64,000 bases of DNA from a bacterium (GCA_025774805.1 JALGZR010000019.1:21283-85282), one strand, 5' to 3'; shown: positions 24,704-34,036, counted from the stretch's first letter. Notes: generated from the letters alone by a model not told the origin. Made by a program: numbers and translations.

Positions 24704-25477
24704 TTATCGCTTTCTGAGATTATCGGCAGCGCCCCGGAGCGCTTCATAGGCTCCTGTCGGCAGGATCGATTTCAGAGCCTCCTTGCCCGAGTATATGGAG
24801 CCGAGGAGGCCCGCGTGTCGCCCGCCGATCAGGTTCGAGAGCCTCCTCTCGTCCACGTGCCGGTTGATCGGCAGGCACTCCAGGCGGCTCGGGTTCCAGA
24901 TGCGGTTGTGACCCCAGCGCATCGTCCGGACGGCGCGGAATCCGATCTCGCCCGCGATATCCGGGACCTTTCCTCCGCAGTAGCCGCCGGGGGGCGCGAA
25001 CGCGACCGGTCGCTCGCCGGTCAGCGCGGCCAGGATCTCCTGGCTCGTGAGAAGCTGATCTCGGATTTCCGCCGGCGGCAGCCGATCGAGCCGGACGTGA
25101 CGGTGACTGTGATTGGCCATCAGGTGTCCGGCCCCGGCCATCTCCGTGACCTGGGCGCGGGTGAGAGACGCCGGACGATCGAGCTTCTCGGTGGGGACGA
25201 AGAACGTCGCCCGGACCTCGTGCCGGGCCAGCATCGGGAAGACGGTCTCGTGGTGATCGGCGGTGGCGTCATCGAAGGTCAGGATGCAGGCATCGTCCGG
25301 GGGGGCGGCATCGACGGCCTCGCCGAGCGTGAGGAAGCGGTACCCCCGACTCCTCAGCAACCGGAGGTGCTCGTCCAGGCGACGCGGCGACACCGTGTAG
25401 AAGTCGGGTCTCTCGCCGGGGCAGGGGTCGAGGACCTTGTGATAGGTGAGAATCACCACCATGGGACCATATCGCAT
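24704..25477 (-). CDS. Polysaccharide deacetylase (NodB domain)
   Basis: A 257-residue carbohydrate esterase family 4-type protein. It shows an N-terminal LTYHKVLD strand, metal/catalytic aspartates in ACILTFDDATADHH and metal histidines in ANHSHRHVRLDRL. The conserved VAFAPPGGYCGG motif follows. No signal peptide is visible, so it may act in the cytoplasm or be exported otherwise. The ATG at 25477 is used; the ATG at 25462 is also possible. It is 23 bp upstream of the FAD protein gene, forming one operon for modification of an exopolysaccharide or O-antigen-like glycan. Confidence 0.88.
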   Translation of the reverse strand: MRYGPMVVILTYHKVLDPCPGERPDFYTVSPRRLDEHLRLLRSRGYRFLTLGEAVDAAPPDDACILTFDDATADHHETVFPMLARHEVRATFFVPTEKLDRPASLTRAQVTEMAGAGHLMANHSHRHVRLDRLPPAEIRDQLLTSQEILAALTGERPVAFAPPGGYCGGKVPDIAGEIGFRAVRTMRWGHNRIWNPSRLECLPINRHVDERRLSNLIGGRHAGLLGSIYSGKEALKSILPTGAYEALRGAADNLRKR

Positions 25478-25660
25478 GACCGGTCGTGTTCCGGCAACCT
25501 TCCAGACCGACCTCCCTCATCCCGTCTCGAGTCGGAGGAACCGGCCTCGGCTCTCCGCGGCTCGATTCCCCGGGCCGTCCGATTGCGGACAGGATCCGTC
25601 CGGAACCGGCCGTTCACCGGTGATCCGTCGATGGGGCTGCTCGAGGCCGATCCTCTCGCG

Positions 25661-26446
25661 TTACTCGGCGACCCCGTTCAGGCTCCAGTCGTAGTCGAGG
25701 AACCGGATCTCGACGTCCTCCGCCGAGTCCAGAGCCGCCAGCGCGGGCACGTAGGGACGCACCCAGTCCTGAAGCGAGCCGTCGGACTCGAAGTCCGTCC
25801 GGTACCAGTCGAAGATCCTCGAGAGGCGGAGCCTCCCGTCCCCGTCGGGGAAGAGGGCTCCGGCGCCGGCGAGAAAGGATGTCGTCTGCTCCTGGAGCTG
25901 AGCCTCGAGCTTTGCGCCGACAAAGGCCTCGGCGCGCAGGGGAGGACAGCTCACCGCCGCGCAGTTCAGGGCGAAGTGGATACGGGGCTCCTGGAAACGG
26001 GGCCGGATGATCTCGTTCTCGATCTCGTCGAGCGATCGCTTCTCCCCGTCGATCGTGATGAGTTCCTTCTTCCAGGGGGTCCGGATCACTCCCCCGAGAT
26101 CCTTGATGCTCTTCACCGGATACCCGTCCAGGATGAGATCCAACGTCACCGCGTTGTACACGTTGATCCAGTACGCGAGCCGATCCTCCCGCGGAAGCTC
26201 GGACGGCGCGACGTCCGCCATGCGATCGAGGTACTCCTGGAGGGCTTCGCGGTCGCTGGCGCTCGCGTGCCATGCCGTGTAGCGGACTCCCCCCGGCGTC
26301 ACGTAGCGACCCAGAAGGTCATCGTAGGCGGAGTGGTCGGGCGCGGGCGCGGCGGCCCCCGCCGACACCGCCCCGTACGGTGCGAGCCCGAGCGAGGCGA
26401 TCACGAGCGAAGCAGCGATCCGCCGGCCCCGAATCCGGTCGGTCAT
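25661..26446 (-). CDS. Secreted DUF547 protein
   Basis: A 261-residue exported protein with a signal peptide (residues ~6-32, ending near GAVSAGAAA). The DUF547 core is recognisable from LAYWINVYNAVTLDLIL, IKDLGGVIRTPWKKELITIDGEKRSLDEIENEIIRPRF and RIHFALNCAAVSCPPLRAEAF, whose cysteines and His are conserved in the family. DUF547 proteins are thought to be papain-like fold enzymes, but no reaction is established. Start at 26446 with GGGAGGG upstream; the frame is open to 26485. Minus-strand neighbour of the polysaccharide genes but separated from them by ~180 bp. Confidence 0.85.
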   Translation of the reverse strand: MTDRIRGRRIAASLVIASLGLAPYGAVSAGAAAPAPDHSAYDDLLGRYVTPGGVRYTAWHASASDREALQEYLDRMADVAPSELPREDRLAYWINVYNAVTLDLILDGYPVKSIKDLGGVIRTPWKKELITIDGEKRSLDEIENEIIRPRFQEPRIHFALNCAAVSCPPLRAEAFVGAKLEAQLQEQTTSFLAGAGALFPDGDGRLRLSRIFDWYRTDFESDGSLQDWVRPYVPALAALDSAEDVEIRFLDYDWSLNGVAE

Positions 26447-26612
26447 CGAGGAACCCTCCCGCGGAGACCCGCGGCGTTCGGTCACGTACGTGAGATGCGC
26501 TCACCGGCCGAGGGATTCGGCGCGAAACGCCTCGGATCCGGCATCCGTGATATCATGGGCGACGGTTGCGCGCTCCTCCCGATCCCCGCATTCGACCCGT
26601 GAGGCACCCTCC

Positions 26613-27626
26613 ATGGACGAGAGCTACCCTGTCTTCGTCGTCGGGGCCCCTCGCACGGGGACCACCCTCGTCCGGGAGATCCTCAACCGCCATCCCCGCA
26701 TCTATCTGTTCGACGAGGTCCACTTCTTCGAGCGGGTCTGGGACGATCGCCAGCACCTCGGCGATCTCAAAGCGCCTCTCTCGCAGACCCAGGCCATCCT
26801 CCGGCTCCGCGAAATCGTCCGGGATTTCGGCCCGGACTCGCAGGTGGCCCAGGTGCTCACGATCGAGGAGTACCGGCGCCGTCTCCTCGGGGAGGGGCGC
26901 CGCTACGCGACCTTGCTCAGGATCCTGCTTCGAGCCGGGGCCGAGCTGAGAGGCGCCGAGATCTGGGGCGACTCGAGTCCCCAGGACGTTCTCTATCTGC
27001 CGACGATCCTCGAGTGGTATCCGAACGCCCGGATCGTCGCCCTGGTTCGGGATCCCCGCGGATTCCTCAGCTCCTACAAGAACTATTATCGACGCAGGGA
27101 GCCCACCTATCGGGAGCGCTACAATCCGCTCACGAACTCGATCCTCTGGAGAAGCTACATGCGGGCCGTTCTCGAAGCGGAGCGATCGCCGGCGAGCTCG
27201 TCCGTTCTCCGGTTGCGTTACGAGGACCTCACCGCCGATCCGGAGGCCGAGGTGCGGCGGCTCTGCGATCACGTCGGGGTCGAGTTCGACCCGGCCATGA
27301 TCGATGTCGACCGGTCGAACTCCTCGTTCGCCCTCGAGAGCGGGTGGCCCGCGGGGCGAGGGATCTACTCGTCGTCGACGGATCGGTGGCGGACCGAGCT
27401 CGGCCCGACGGAGATCTGGCTGGGCGAGCGCATCTTCGCCCCCGTGATGACGGAGCTCGGGTACCGGCCCGTCGCCCGATCCGAGGGACTCCGGCCGTCT
27501 CCGGTCGAGCTCCTCCGAATTCTGGCGATTCTCCCCGGGCGCCTCTACAACATGCTCTTCCGCTCCCACAAGCCCTTCCGGCTGTCCAAGGTCCGGCGCG
27601 TGCTCTCGCACTTCCGTTCCTCCTGA
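26613..27626 (+). CDS. PAPS-dependent sulfotransferase family protein
   Basis: A 337-residue cytoplasmic sulfotransferase. The 5'-phosphosulfate loop GAPRTGTTLVREIL is at residues 9-22 and the 3'-phosphate motif is RDPRGFLSSYKNYY near residue 149. The C-terminal region RWRTELGPTEIW matches the family end. It would transfer sulfate from PAPS to a carbohydrate or other acceptor. I use the ATG at 26613 because the homologous core begins there; upstream residues in the open frame are not conserved-looking. Divergent from DUF547 and near a glycan cluster, so sulfation of the surface polysaccharide is plausible. Confidence 0.85.
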   Translation: MDESYPVFVVGAPRTGTTLVREILNRHPRIYLFDEVHFFERVWDDRQHLGDLKAPLSQTQAILRLREIVRDFGPDSQVAQVLTIEEYRRRLLGEGRRYATLLRILLRAGAELRGAEIWGDSSPQDVLYLPTILEWYPNARIVALVRDPRGFLSSYKNYYRRREPTYRERYNPLTNSILWRSYMRAVLEAERSPASSSVLRLRYEDLTADPEAEVRRLCDHVGVEFDPAMIDVDRSNSSFALESGWPAGRGIYSSSTDRWRTELGPTEIWLGERIFAPVMTELGYRPVARSEGLRPSPVELLRILAILPGRLYNMLFRSHKPFRLSKVRRVLSHFRSS

Positions 27627-27707
27627 GGCCGCCGAGCTCTCGCTTCAAGGACACACCCCCGCGTGCCGATGCAAGATTGACCCTGTTCCGGGTCGGGAGG
27701 GGCCGTT

Positions 27708-28457
27708 GTGCGTGTCTTGATCGCTGACGACAATCCCGTCTCTCGGCGCCTCCTGGTGTCCTCCCTCGAGAAATGGGGCTTCGATCCCGTGCCGGCGAAC
27801 GACGGGCGGGAAGCGTGGGGAATCCTCGAGGGGGAAGACCCTCCCCGGATGGTCATCCTCGACTGGATGATGCCCGAGATCGAGGGCCCCGAGGTGGTCC
27901 GGCGCCTCCGCCGGCGCGAGGAGGGGAACGAGCCCGGGAAGACCTCGTACGTGATTCTCCTGACCTCGAAGGAGACGGCGGACGACATCGTCGAGGGCTT
28001 CTCCGCCGGCAGCGACGACTACGTCACGAAGCCGTTCAACCGGGAAGAGCTGAAGGTGCGCGTCTTCGTGGGGGCCCGAATGCTCGATCTGCGGCGGAGA
28101 CTGGCCGACCGCGTCCGTGAGCTCGAGATCGCGCTCGAACGGGTGGAGACTCTCCAGGGGCTGCTTCCGATCTGCTCGTACTGCAAGAAGATCCGGGAAG
28201 ATCGCGGCTACTGGACCGACGTCGAGTCCTACTTCGAGCGGTACTCCGCCGCCGAGTTCAGCCACGGCGTCTGTCCCGACTGCTACGAGACGCACCTCCG
28301 GCCCGGGCTCGAGGAGATGCGCAACCCCGGTAAGGCTCCGGAGATCACGGAGAGATCCGAGATCGTACGGCGCCGGGATCCCGACGGCGACGACTCGGAT
28401 TCGGCGATCCTCCGCGCGGTCCGTCCCGGAGGAGATCCCCCGTCTCCGTCTTCCTAG
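27708..28457 (+). CDS. Response regulator with C-terminal four-cysteine module
   Basis: A 249-residue protein. The receiver domain (residues 1-120) has acidic pocket ADDN, phosphoacceptor Asp in MVILDWMMPEIEG, Thr in ILLTSKE and Lys in YVTKPFN. A helical linker of ~25 residues follows, then a module with CSYCKKIREDRGYW and SHGVCPDCYETH, a CxxC...CxxC pair that probably binds zinc and is common behind receivers and PAS domains. The last ~45 residues are charged and disordered. GTG start with a weak ribosome site. The stop codon lies inside a family A repeat arm. The partner kinase is not adjacent. Confidence 0.85.
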   Translation: MRVLIADDNPVSRRLLVSSLEKWGFDPVPANDGREAWGILEGEDPPRMVILDWMMPEIEGPEVVRRLRRREEGNEPGKTSYVILLTSKETADDIVEGFSAGSDDYVTKPFNREELKVRVFVGARMLDLRRRLADRVRELEIALERVETLQGLLPICSYCKKIREDRGYWTDVESYFERYSAAEFSHGVCPDCYETHLRPGLEEMRNPGKAPEITERSEIVRRRDPDGDDSDSAILRAVRPGGDPPSPSS

Positions 28458-28476
28458 CCTGCGTTTCTCACCAGGC
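28454..28476. repeat. Family A repeat, single arm
   Basis: CTAGCCTGCGTTTCTCACCA followed by GGC: one arm only, with no inverse nearby. It supplies stop codons to both converging genes, TAG at 28455-28457 for the plus-strand regulator and TGA for the small minus-strand gene ending at 28468. Confidence 0.8.
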
Positions 28477-28716
28477 CCGGAAGAACCGGTGCGTCGTTCC
28501 CTCACGGCCGATCCGGACGCGGATCGATCGCAGACACCGGGGGCAACGTCCCTCGTACGCGGTCTGGTCCCGGTTGCGGTAGAGACGCGCATAGGCGCCG
28601 CAGCAGTCGAAGCGCACTCCGAGGAAGGGGCGGGCCGCTCCGCCCCGGGCCGGCTCCCCACGGCCTCTCCCGTAGATCGCGGCCCGGGCGCGCCGACGCT
28701 TCTCCGATCGGGTCAC
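28468..28716 (-). CDS. Small cysteine-rich (zinc-ribbon-like) protein
   Basis: An 82-residue basic protein. The C-terminal half carries [14 protein letters not shown] and [17 protein letters not shown], a CC...CxxC arrangement seen in small conserved zinc-ribbon-like proteins of uncultured and planctomycete-like bacteria. The function is not known. The GTG at 28716 is my best start, with no convincing ribosome site; the frame is open further upstream into the lipoprotein gene. The last codon and stop come from the repeat arm at 28454-28476. Probably cotranscribed with the lipoprotein gene that ends 15 bp upstream. Confidence 0.6.
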   Translation of the reverse strand: MTRSEKRRRARAAIYGRGRGEPARGGAARPFLGVRFDCCGAYARLYRNRDQTAYEGRCPRCLRSIRVRIGREGTTHRFFRAW

Positions 28717-28730
28717 GGGGGGGGCTCGGC

Positions 28731-29303
28731 TCAGAACGGGGTGAGGGAGCGGGGCATCTCGGCGGCGAGCTCTCGGAAGATCCGGCCGAGCCCGACGCTC
28801 AGGGGATCGCCACCGGGGGTCGGCAGGACGCGGTTGACGCTCCAGATCACCGAGCCGCTTCTCAGGTCGACGAGGCGAGCCTGAAACCCGATCCGGCCCT
28901 TCTTGCCGAGGAGCCAGAACCCGGGCCTTCCCGGCTCCCACGAGTAGACCTCGGCGAGCAGCGCGCCGTCGATGCCGAGCTCTTCGATGAGCTTCCCGCC
29001 CGAGCCGTCGAAGAGGACGTTCTCGATCGTCAGCTCACGAAGCTCGAGCATTCGCTCGAACCGCTCGTAGTCGAGCACCTCGTACGACTTGAGGAGCTCG
29101 GTCGCGTAGAGCGCCGCAATCGATCGGCCCTCGTTCTCGGACGGCTTGATCTCCTCGGGAAGGGAGATCGGAAGGACGACGATCCTCGCCTCGCCGCCGG
29201 GCGAGTGCCGGTGACTGACGGCCAGGTGGCCGGAGTGGGAACAGCCCGTTCCCGCCAGCACCGCGAGGACCGGCCCCAGAGAGCGGATTCGGATTCCGAG
29301 CAC
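28731..29303 (-). CDS. Putative lipoprotein of unknown function
   Basis: A 190-residue protein beginning with a short lipoprotein signal (lipobox LAGTGC near residue 20). The body resembles CsgG-like or periplasmic TolB-N-like regulators of envelope stress in overall pattern: [70 protein letters not shown]. That pattern (variable-copy lipoprotein that computes 'activity' of a named factor) is also typical of GNA1162-like/DUF799 families, so the name is left open. GTG at 29303 with GAGGAG upstream gives the clean signal peptide. An ATG at 29573 in the same frame would give a 280-residue form with the lipobox buried. Confidence 0.65.
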   Translation of the reverse strand: MLGIRIRSLGPVLAVLAGTGCSHSGHLAVSHRHSPGGEARIVVLPISLPEEIKPSENEGRSIAALYATELLKSYEVLDYERFERMLELRELTIENVLFDGSGGKLIEELGIDGALLAEVYSWEPGRPGFWLLGKKGRIGFQARLVDLRSGSVIWSVNRVLPTPGGDPLSVGLGRIFRELAAEMPRSLTPF

Positions 29304-29573
29304 GGGACTCCTCTCCCGGATGATTGGGATTCCTTGGTCAGGATCGGCGGGATTCTGGGAGATCTTGAGCCCGGAACCGGAGGGAGCGGGCCGGGGGGAG
29401 GGCCGCAGGAGACCAGCGGGTGGCGGAGAACCGGGGGGCGGGCTCGCGAAGCTCCCGGAGCCGGGCGGCGAGTTCCTCGCGGTCTCCGCGGCCACGTCTT
29501 CGAGGCTCCCCGAGGGGTCTCGCTCCAGCTTGTCCCCGAGAAGCCGGTTCAAGCGCCTCGCGGAGTCGGTCAT
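29304..29573 (-). other. In-frame 90-codon leader between HDOD gene and lipoprotein
   Basis: An ATG at 29573 overlaps the HDOD stop (ATGA), and the frame runs without stop into the lipoprotein at 29303. The first 35 residues look helical (ARRLNRLLGDKLERDPSG); the rest is proline-rich. It could be a separate small gene that lost its stop or a long N-terminal extension. Confidence 0.35.
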
Positions 29574-30499
29574 CCGCTCTCCCGATGGAAGTCGAAGAGG
29601 TGCTGGTTCGCCTCGATCTCGGCGTCGAGGTCCTCGGCGAGGATCTTGAGGTCCGGTCGGCTCAGCTCGAGGGCGTCGAGCGACTCCGGAACCAGCCGCA
29701 CGAGATTCACCCCGACCGACGTGATGTCTTTGACCGAGCAGATGAGATTCGCGATCGAGACGCAGTGGACCAGGGCCTCGTCCGGCCCCCGGTAGCGTGT
29801 CGGCTCGTGGTGGTGGCGGATCGCCGAGAGCACGGTCTCCGGCAGCTTCCACTTCGCCCCGACGTCCGCCCCGAGCTCCGTGTGATCCCATCCGACACTC
29901 TTCCGCTCCACCTCGCAGAGAGTCCGGGAGGTGTTCAGCTGGGTGATCACGTGGCGGAAGTCCTCGTGCCGGTTCTGATCGAAGAGGATGATTCCGATGT
30001 CATGGAGAAGTCCCGCCAGAAAGGCGTTCTCGAATCCGGGGAGACGCGAGCGCGCGGCGATCATCCGGGAGCAGATCCCGACGGACAGCATGTGCCGCCA
30101 GAGCTCGGTTCTCTGGTAGGTGTGGATCGGCTTCCCCGATCGAAAGAGCCCGCTCACCGTGGCGGTGATCGCGAGATCCCGAATCTGTTGGAATCCGAGA
30201 TAGGCGACGGCCTGGCCGAGGTCTTCGACTCCGCGGCGAAGGCCGTAGGAGGCGGAGTTCACGCACCGGAGGACCCGCGAGCAGAGGGAGGGATCGGCCT
30301 CCACCACCGCCTTGAGGTGCGCTGCGCTGGCCTCCGGATCCCCGGCGACCTCCATGACCCGCAGGGCCACCAGGGGAAGGGAAGAGATTCCGTCGATGGT
30401 CGAGACGGTATCGGTCAGGGTGGGCCGGGAGTCTCCCGTGCCGGGCGCCGCCGGCGCCTCCCCCCCCGGGCGGACGGAATTGGAGCTGAACGGACCCAT
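29570..30499 (-). CDS. HDOD-domain signalling protein
   Basis: A 309-residue cytoplasmic protein of the HDOD family (HD-related output domain). Signature segments are ISSLPLVALRVMEVAGDPEASAAHLKAVVEADPSL, VNSASYGLRRGVEDLGQAVAYLGFQQIRDLAI, ENAFLAGLLHDIGIILF and DHTELGADVGAKWKLPETVLSAIRHHHEP. HDOD proteins act in signalling and motility regulation; enzymatic activity is usually absent although an HD pair survives here. The N-terminal 30 residues are low-complexity. Start has GAGGAGGG upstream. The stop overlaps a possible downstream start. Confidence 0.9.
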   Translation of the reverse strand: MGPFSSNSVRPGGEAPAAPGTGDSRPTLTDTVSTIDGISSLPLVALRVMEVAGDPEASAAHLKAVVEADPSLCSRVLRCVNSASYGLRRGVEDLGQAVAYLGFQQIRDLAITATVSGLFRSGKPIHTYQRTELWRHMLSVGICSRMIAARSRLPGFENAFLAGLLHDIGIILFDQNRHEDFRHVITQLNTSRTLCEVERKSVGWDHTELGADVGAKWKLPETVLSAIRHHHEPTRYRGPDEALVHCVSIANLICSVKDITSVGVNLVRLVPESLDALELSRPDLKILAEDLDAEIEANQHLFDFHRESG

Positions 30500-30649
30500 T
30501 GACCCTCCTCGGTCGAAGAGAGAGTCTCCGTCCGGAATATCGTCCGCGCGAGATGGGGTCTTGATGGCTCCCTGAACCGGCCCGTCGGGGGTGTCGGGCC
30601 TCGCGCCGTCTCGTCGCGCCGTCTCGACTCGGCCCCGATCGGGGCCGGG

Positions 30650-31126
30650 TCAGATGGCCCGAACGACCTCCTTGAGGGTCCCGAGCGGAATCGAAGCCTG
30701 GACCACTTCGTCGGGGGTATCCACGTACACCCGCAGCTTTCCGTCCCGCTTCTCGATCGCGACCAGCTCGGTCCGGGTCCTCACGTCGATGAGCACTCCG
30801 TCCGGCGCGCGGGAGAGCTCCTCGAGCACCGCCCGGGCGATCTCCAGCCCCATGATCGCCTCTTCGTCGAGCTCTCCCCGGATCTCGTCCAGGACATGAC
30901 CCGGCGCGAGTCGAAGAGCGAGCGGGACGACGACGGCGGGAACGTGCGCTCCCACGCAGCAGCCCTCGCCGGTCTTGTCCACGACCCGGACCTCGATCGT
31001 CCCGGAGTGATAGACGCTCGATCCGACGAGGACGAGCGGCGTGATCAGGAGCAGCGGGAGGCCGAACAGTATGACGAACAGGGTCCGCGGTTTCCTCCGC
31101 GGCTTCCTCTGCGGCTCTTTCCGCAT
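30650..31126 (-). CDS. Membrane-anchored envelope protein, paralogue of the next gene
   Basis: A 158-residue protein with a basic N-terminus (KEPQRKPRRKPR) and one transmembrane segment (residues ~15-36, LFVILFGLPLLLITPLVLVG). The exposed part shows the pattern EVRVVD, VVVPLALRLAPGHVLDEI, LEELSRAPDGVLIDV, KLRVYVDTPDEVVQASIPLG. The same alternation of a 'V-x-V-P-L' strand, helix and 'V-x-V' strand is found twice in the neighbouring product, so the two genes are probably diverged paralogues. ATG at 31126 with GGAGGAGG upstream. Function unknown; cotranscribed with the next gene. Confidence 0.65.
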   Translation of the reverse strand: MRKEPQRKPRRKPRTLFVILFGLPLLLITPLVLVGSSVYHSGTIEVRVVDKTGEGCCVGAHVPAVVVPLALRLAPGHVLDEIRGELDEEAIMGLEIARAVLEELSRAPDGVLIDVRTRTELVAIEKRDGKLRVYVDTPDEVVQASIPLGTLKEVVRAI

Positions 31127-31139
31127 GGGGGCCTCCTCC

Positions 31140-31715
31140 TCAGTCCGAGGTGTTTTCGCGGTCGATCCAGATCCGCACGGTGTTCTCGTCGTCGTTGACG
31201 GTGACGAGATCCCCTTGGTTGCCGTGCTCGCCCAGCGCCTCCACCGCCGCGGCGAGATCGAGCTCGTTCTCCTCACCCGACGTCAGGGCGTCGATCACGG
31301 CGAGGGGAACCCGAACGTCCACCCGATTCTCGACCTCGTCCGTGCGCGGGTGTCGCTCCTCCACATGGATCAGGAGGTAGCCGCCCTCCTTGGCCACGCG
31401 GACAAAGTCGCGCCGATCCTGCACCGTCACGTACTCACCGTCCTCCGCCTCGCGGAGGGCGTCGAGGATCGCGACCAGATCCGCCCGGTCGAACTCCTCC
31501 CCGTCCAGAACGATCCGGCCGCGGTGGAAGTCGTCGTCTTCGATGAGGGGAAGGATCGCGGAGACCAGAGAGAGAGGGACGTTGATCCGTACCCGCTCGG
31601 AGTCCTCGTCCAGACCGTCGACGGACACGTGGAGCCACTGGTCGTTGTCCCGGGCGCCGGCGATGGTCGCGGACAGAACGAGACCGATGAGGCCGAATCC
31701 CAGCTTCTTCCACAT
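31140..31715 (-). CDS. Secreted two-repeat protein of unknown function
   Basis: A 191-residue exported protein with a signal peptide (residues 1-21, ending near TIAGA). The mature part consists of two similar ~80-residue units: [49 protein letters not shown] in the first; [48 protein letters not shown] in the second. It is strongly acidic. It lies 13 bp upstream of the membrane-anchored paralogue, so an envelope complex of the two is likely. No family name recognised. Confidence 0.65.
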   Translation of the reverse strand: MWKKLGFGLIGLVLSATIAGARDNDQWLHVSVDGLDEDSERVRINVPLSLVSAILPLIEDDDFHRGRIVLDGEEFDRADLVAILDALREAEDGEYVTVQDRRDFVRVAKEGGYLLIHVEERHPRTDEVENRVDVRVPLAVIDALTSGEENELDLAAAVEALGEHGNQGDLVTVNDDENTVRIWIDRENTSD

Positions 31716-31953
31716 GTCGGTCCTCCCGTTCCAAGGGTGGGGGTCGAACGATCACTGCCGATGGATGGGAATACGGGAGAGGCGGGGGAAGGGTTGCCCT
31801 CGGGCGGTGAGAGGGCCCCTTTTGCCTGGTCTCTCGGGTCCCCGCCCGACCCCCGGCGGGGAGGGGCTCTCCAACCGATTGAAACGAGGAAGGTTGTGTT
31901 CAAGGTCGCGCTCAAGACCGCCTCGAGCGAGGCCGATTCTAGGGCGAGGCAAC

Positions 31954-32022
31954 TTGGCCTGCGTTTCTCAACTGGCGCGGCGATCCGCGGCCGCAGCAGA
32001 GCACGGTGAGAACCGCAAGCCA
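31954..32022. repeat. Family A repeat, degenerate copy
   Basis: Left arm GGCCTGCGTTTCTCAACTGG and right arm GGTGAGAACCGCAAGCCA flank a centre with CCGCGGCCGCAGCAGAG. The arms have several mismatches to each other, so this looks like an old copy. It occupies part of the 343-bp gap 31716-32058, in which I see no gene. Confidence 0.7.
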
Positions 32023-32058
32023 GCCCTCGATCCCGAGAGACCCTCTCGAAGGGACGAG

Positions 32059-33525
32059 ATGAACGAACGGCATCCCCTCCTCGCCCGACAGCTCGAGGAG
32101 GTGGGCTGGACCGACCCGGGGGTCCGGCCGACCGCGGAGCAGCTCCGCGCTCTTCTGGAGCGCGTGGAGGGGACCTACGCCGAGGCGGACCGGTACCGGC
32201 GCAAGGCGAATCGCTCCCGCAACCGGTCCTCCCGCGTGATGGAGCAGGCGCGCAGCGACTTCGTCGCGAACATGGGCCACGAGATCCGGACACCCTTGAA
32301 CGGCGTGATCGGGATGTCGGAGCTCCTGCTCGAGACGGAGCTGGTGTTGGAGCAGAGGGAGTACGCGAGCACGATTCGGGACTCCGCCCGTCACCTGCTC
32401 TCGATCATCAACGATCTCCTGGACTACTCACGGATCGAGGCGAACCGGCTGCTCCTCGAGTCGATCCCGTTCGATCTCGGGCGCACCACCGAGGACGTCG
32501 TCAAGCTCATGTCCGCGGAGGCGGGGCGCAAGAAGATCGAGCTGATCCACCGTTTCGATTCGAAGACCCCGCGCCGGGTCATCGGCGACCCCAGTCGTAT
32601 CCGACAGGTCGTGTTGAACCTCGTGGGGAACGCGGTGAAGTTCACGCGCAAGGGGCACGTGATCGTGGATGTGCGAGTGGTCGAGGCGAACCCGACGGTG
32701 GCGATGGTCCGGATCGAGGTCAAGGACACCGGGATCGGCATTCCCGCGGAGCGTCTCGATGCGATCTTCGAGCAGTTCATGCAGGCGGACGAGAGCAAGC
32801 CCCGGCACTTCGGAGGCACCGGTCTCGGCCTCGCGATCTCCCGTCGTCTCGCGGAGCTGATGGGCGGGTCTCTGGCGGCCCGGAGCGAGCCGGGACGGGG
32901 CTCGACGTTCCGGTTCGATGTCCCGCTGCGCATTGAGACGAACGTTGCGCCGACGCTCTACGCGGGGGAGCTCGTCGGAGTGCGCGTCCTCGTCGTGGAC
33001 TCGGCCAACGTGACGCGGTCGGCCCTCGTGGATCAACTCGCCTCGTGGGGATTGCGCTGTGACGGCGTCGAGTCCGAAGCCATCGCATCCCGTCAGCTCA
33101 ACGCGGCCGTGGAGAAGGACGACCCCTATCAGGTCGTGATTCTCAGCTCGAACCTCGAGAACCTGGATGCGGAGGCCTTCGGAGCCCTGGTGAAGGGGCA
33201 GGCAAACCTCGCGGCCACGGAGCTCATCTACCTGGCGTCCGTCGGGGAGCAGGGTCAGTCGAAGCGGTTGCAGGAGATCGGATTCTCCGGCTACCTCGTG
33301 AAGCCCGTCCGGGAAACGGCGCTCAAGGACATGCTCTCGGTCGTGGTGGGAGGGCGCGCGACCGGAAAGAAGCGCGTTCTCGTCACGCAGCACACATTGA
33401 AGGACTCGACGATTCTCCCCTGTCCTCCCGAGCTGCGTGCCGGGAAGGAGACCTCCGGTCCCCCGCCCGCCGATCCCGCCTCGGCTCACACCAAGCGCGT
33501 ACTTCTCGTGGACGACAACCGATAA
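32059..33525 (+). CDS. Hybrid histidine kinase, interrupted by frameshift in second receiver
   Basis: A cytoplasmic hybrid kinase with no transmembrane segment. A coiled N-terminus is followed by HisKA with phospho-His in [21 protein letters not shown], then HATPase ([43 protein letters not shown]). A first receiver-like domain (residues ~310-425) has lost the acidic pocket (VVDSANV) and the phosphoacceptor ([11 protein letters not shown]), so it is a pseudo-receiver. A second receiver begins VLLVDDN at residue ~483 and then hits a stop at 33523-33525. The correct continuation ([15 protein letters not shown]) is in the next frame, so one C appears to be missing at about 33519. Start at 32059; the frame is open from 31390. 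Confidence 0.85.
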   Translation: MNERHPLLARQLEEVGWTDPGVRPTAEQLRALLERVEGTYAEADRYRRKANRSRNRSSRVMEQARSDFVANMGHEIRTPLNGVIGMSELLLETELVLEQREYASTIRDSARHLLSIINDLLDYSRIEANRLLLESIPFDLGRTTEDVVKLMSAEAGRKKIELIHRFDSKTPRRVIGDPSRIRQVVLNLVGNAVKFTRKGHVIVDVRVVEANPTVAMVRIEVKDTGIGIPAERLDAIFEQFMQADESKPRHFGGTGLGLAISRRLAELMGGSLAARSEPGRGSTFRFDVPLRIETNVAPTLYAGELVGVRVLVVDSANVTRSALVDQLASWGLRCDGVESEAIASRQLNAAVEKDDPYQVVILSSNLENLDAEAFGALVKGQANLAATELIYLASVGEQGQSKRLQEIGFSGYLVKPVRETALKDMLSVVVGGRATGKKRVLVTQHTLKDSTILPCPPELRAGKETSGPPPADPASAHTKRVLLVDDNR

Positions 33526-33893
33526 ACCTCCGCGTCGGGCGATCCATGCTCGAGAAGCTCGGGTGCGAGGTGGACACCGCGGAGAACGGGGCCGAGGCGA
33601 TCGACCGGCACGCGAGCGGAGCCTACGCGATGGTCCTCATGGACCGCCGCATGCCCGTTCTCGACGGTTATCAGGCGGCGGCCCGCCTCCCCGAGCGCGA
33701 GCGAGCATCGGGGCGCCACACCCCGATCATCGCCATGACGGCCAACGACGAGACCCGAGATCGGGATCGCTGTCTGGCGGCGGGCATGGACGGCTTCCTG
33801 GCCAAGCCGATTCTGACCGACGACCTTCGCAGCACTGTGGAGAGGTGGCCGTCCGCGCCTCGCCGGGCCCCCTCGACCCCCCGTTCGTCCTGA
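33519..33893 (+). pseudogene. Detached second receiver domain of the hybrid kinase
   Basis: The frame reads [20 protein letters not shown], then the phosphoacceptor Asp in AMVLMDRRMPVLDGYQAA, Thr in IIAMTAND and Lys in FLAKPILT. Joined to VLLVDDN of the preceding frame it would be a normal receiver. An ATG at 33546 exists but would lack the first strand and acidic pocket. Either a genuine -1 mutation or a sequencing error. Confidence 0.85.
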
Positions 33894-33918
33894 TCCCCCC
33901 GGAGGCACCCGCCTCCCG

Positions 33919-33947
33919 TTGGCGCTCTCGTCGAATGCACTTATAGT
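33919..33947 (+). promoter_or_regulatory. Sigma-70-type promoter
   Basis: TTGGCG, a 17-bp spacer, then TATAGT at 33942-33947, located 90 bp before the lipoprotein gene at 34037. Confidence 0.6.
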
Positions 33948-34036
33948 CTCGCTCGGTGGCATCGGAAGTGGACCGTCCGGCCCGCCCGCGGAAGACGGGA
34001 TTCCGACCGGAGGGGAAGGCTCTTGGATAAACGCCC

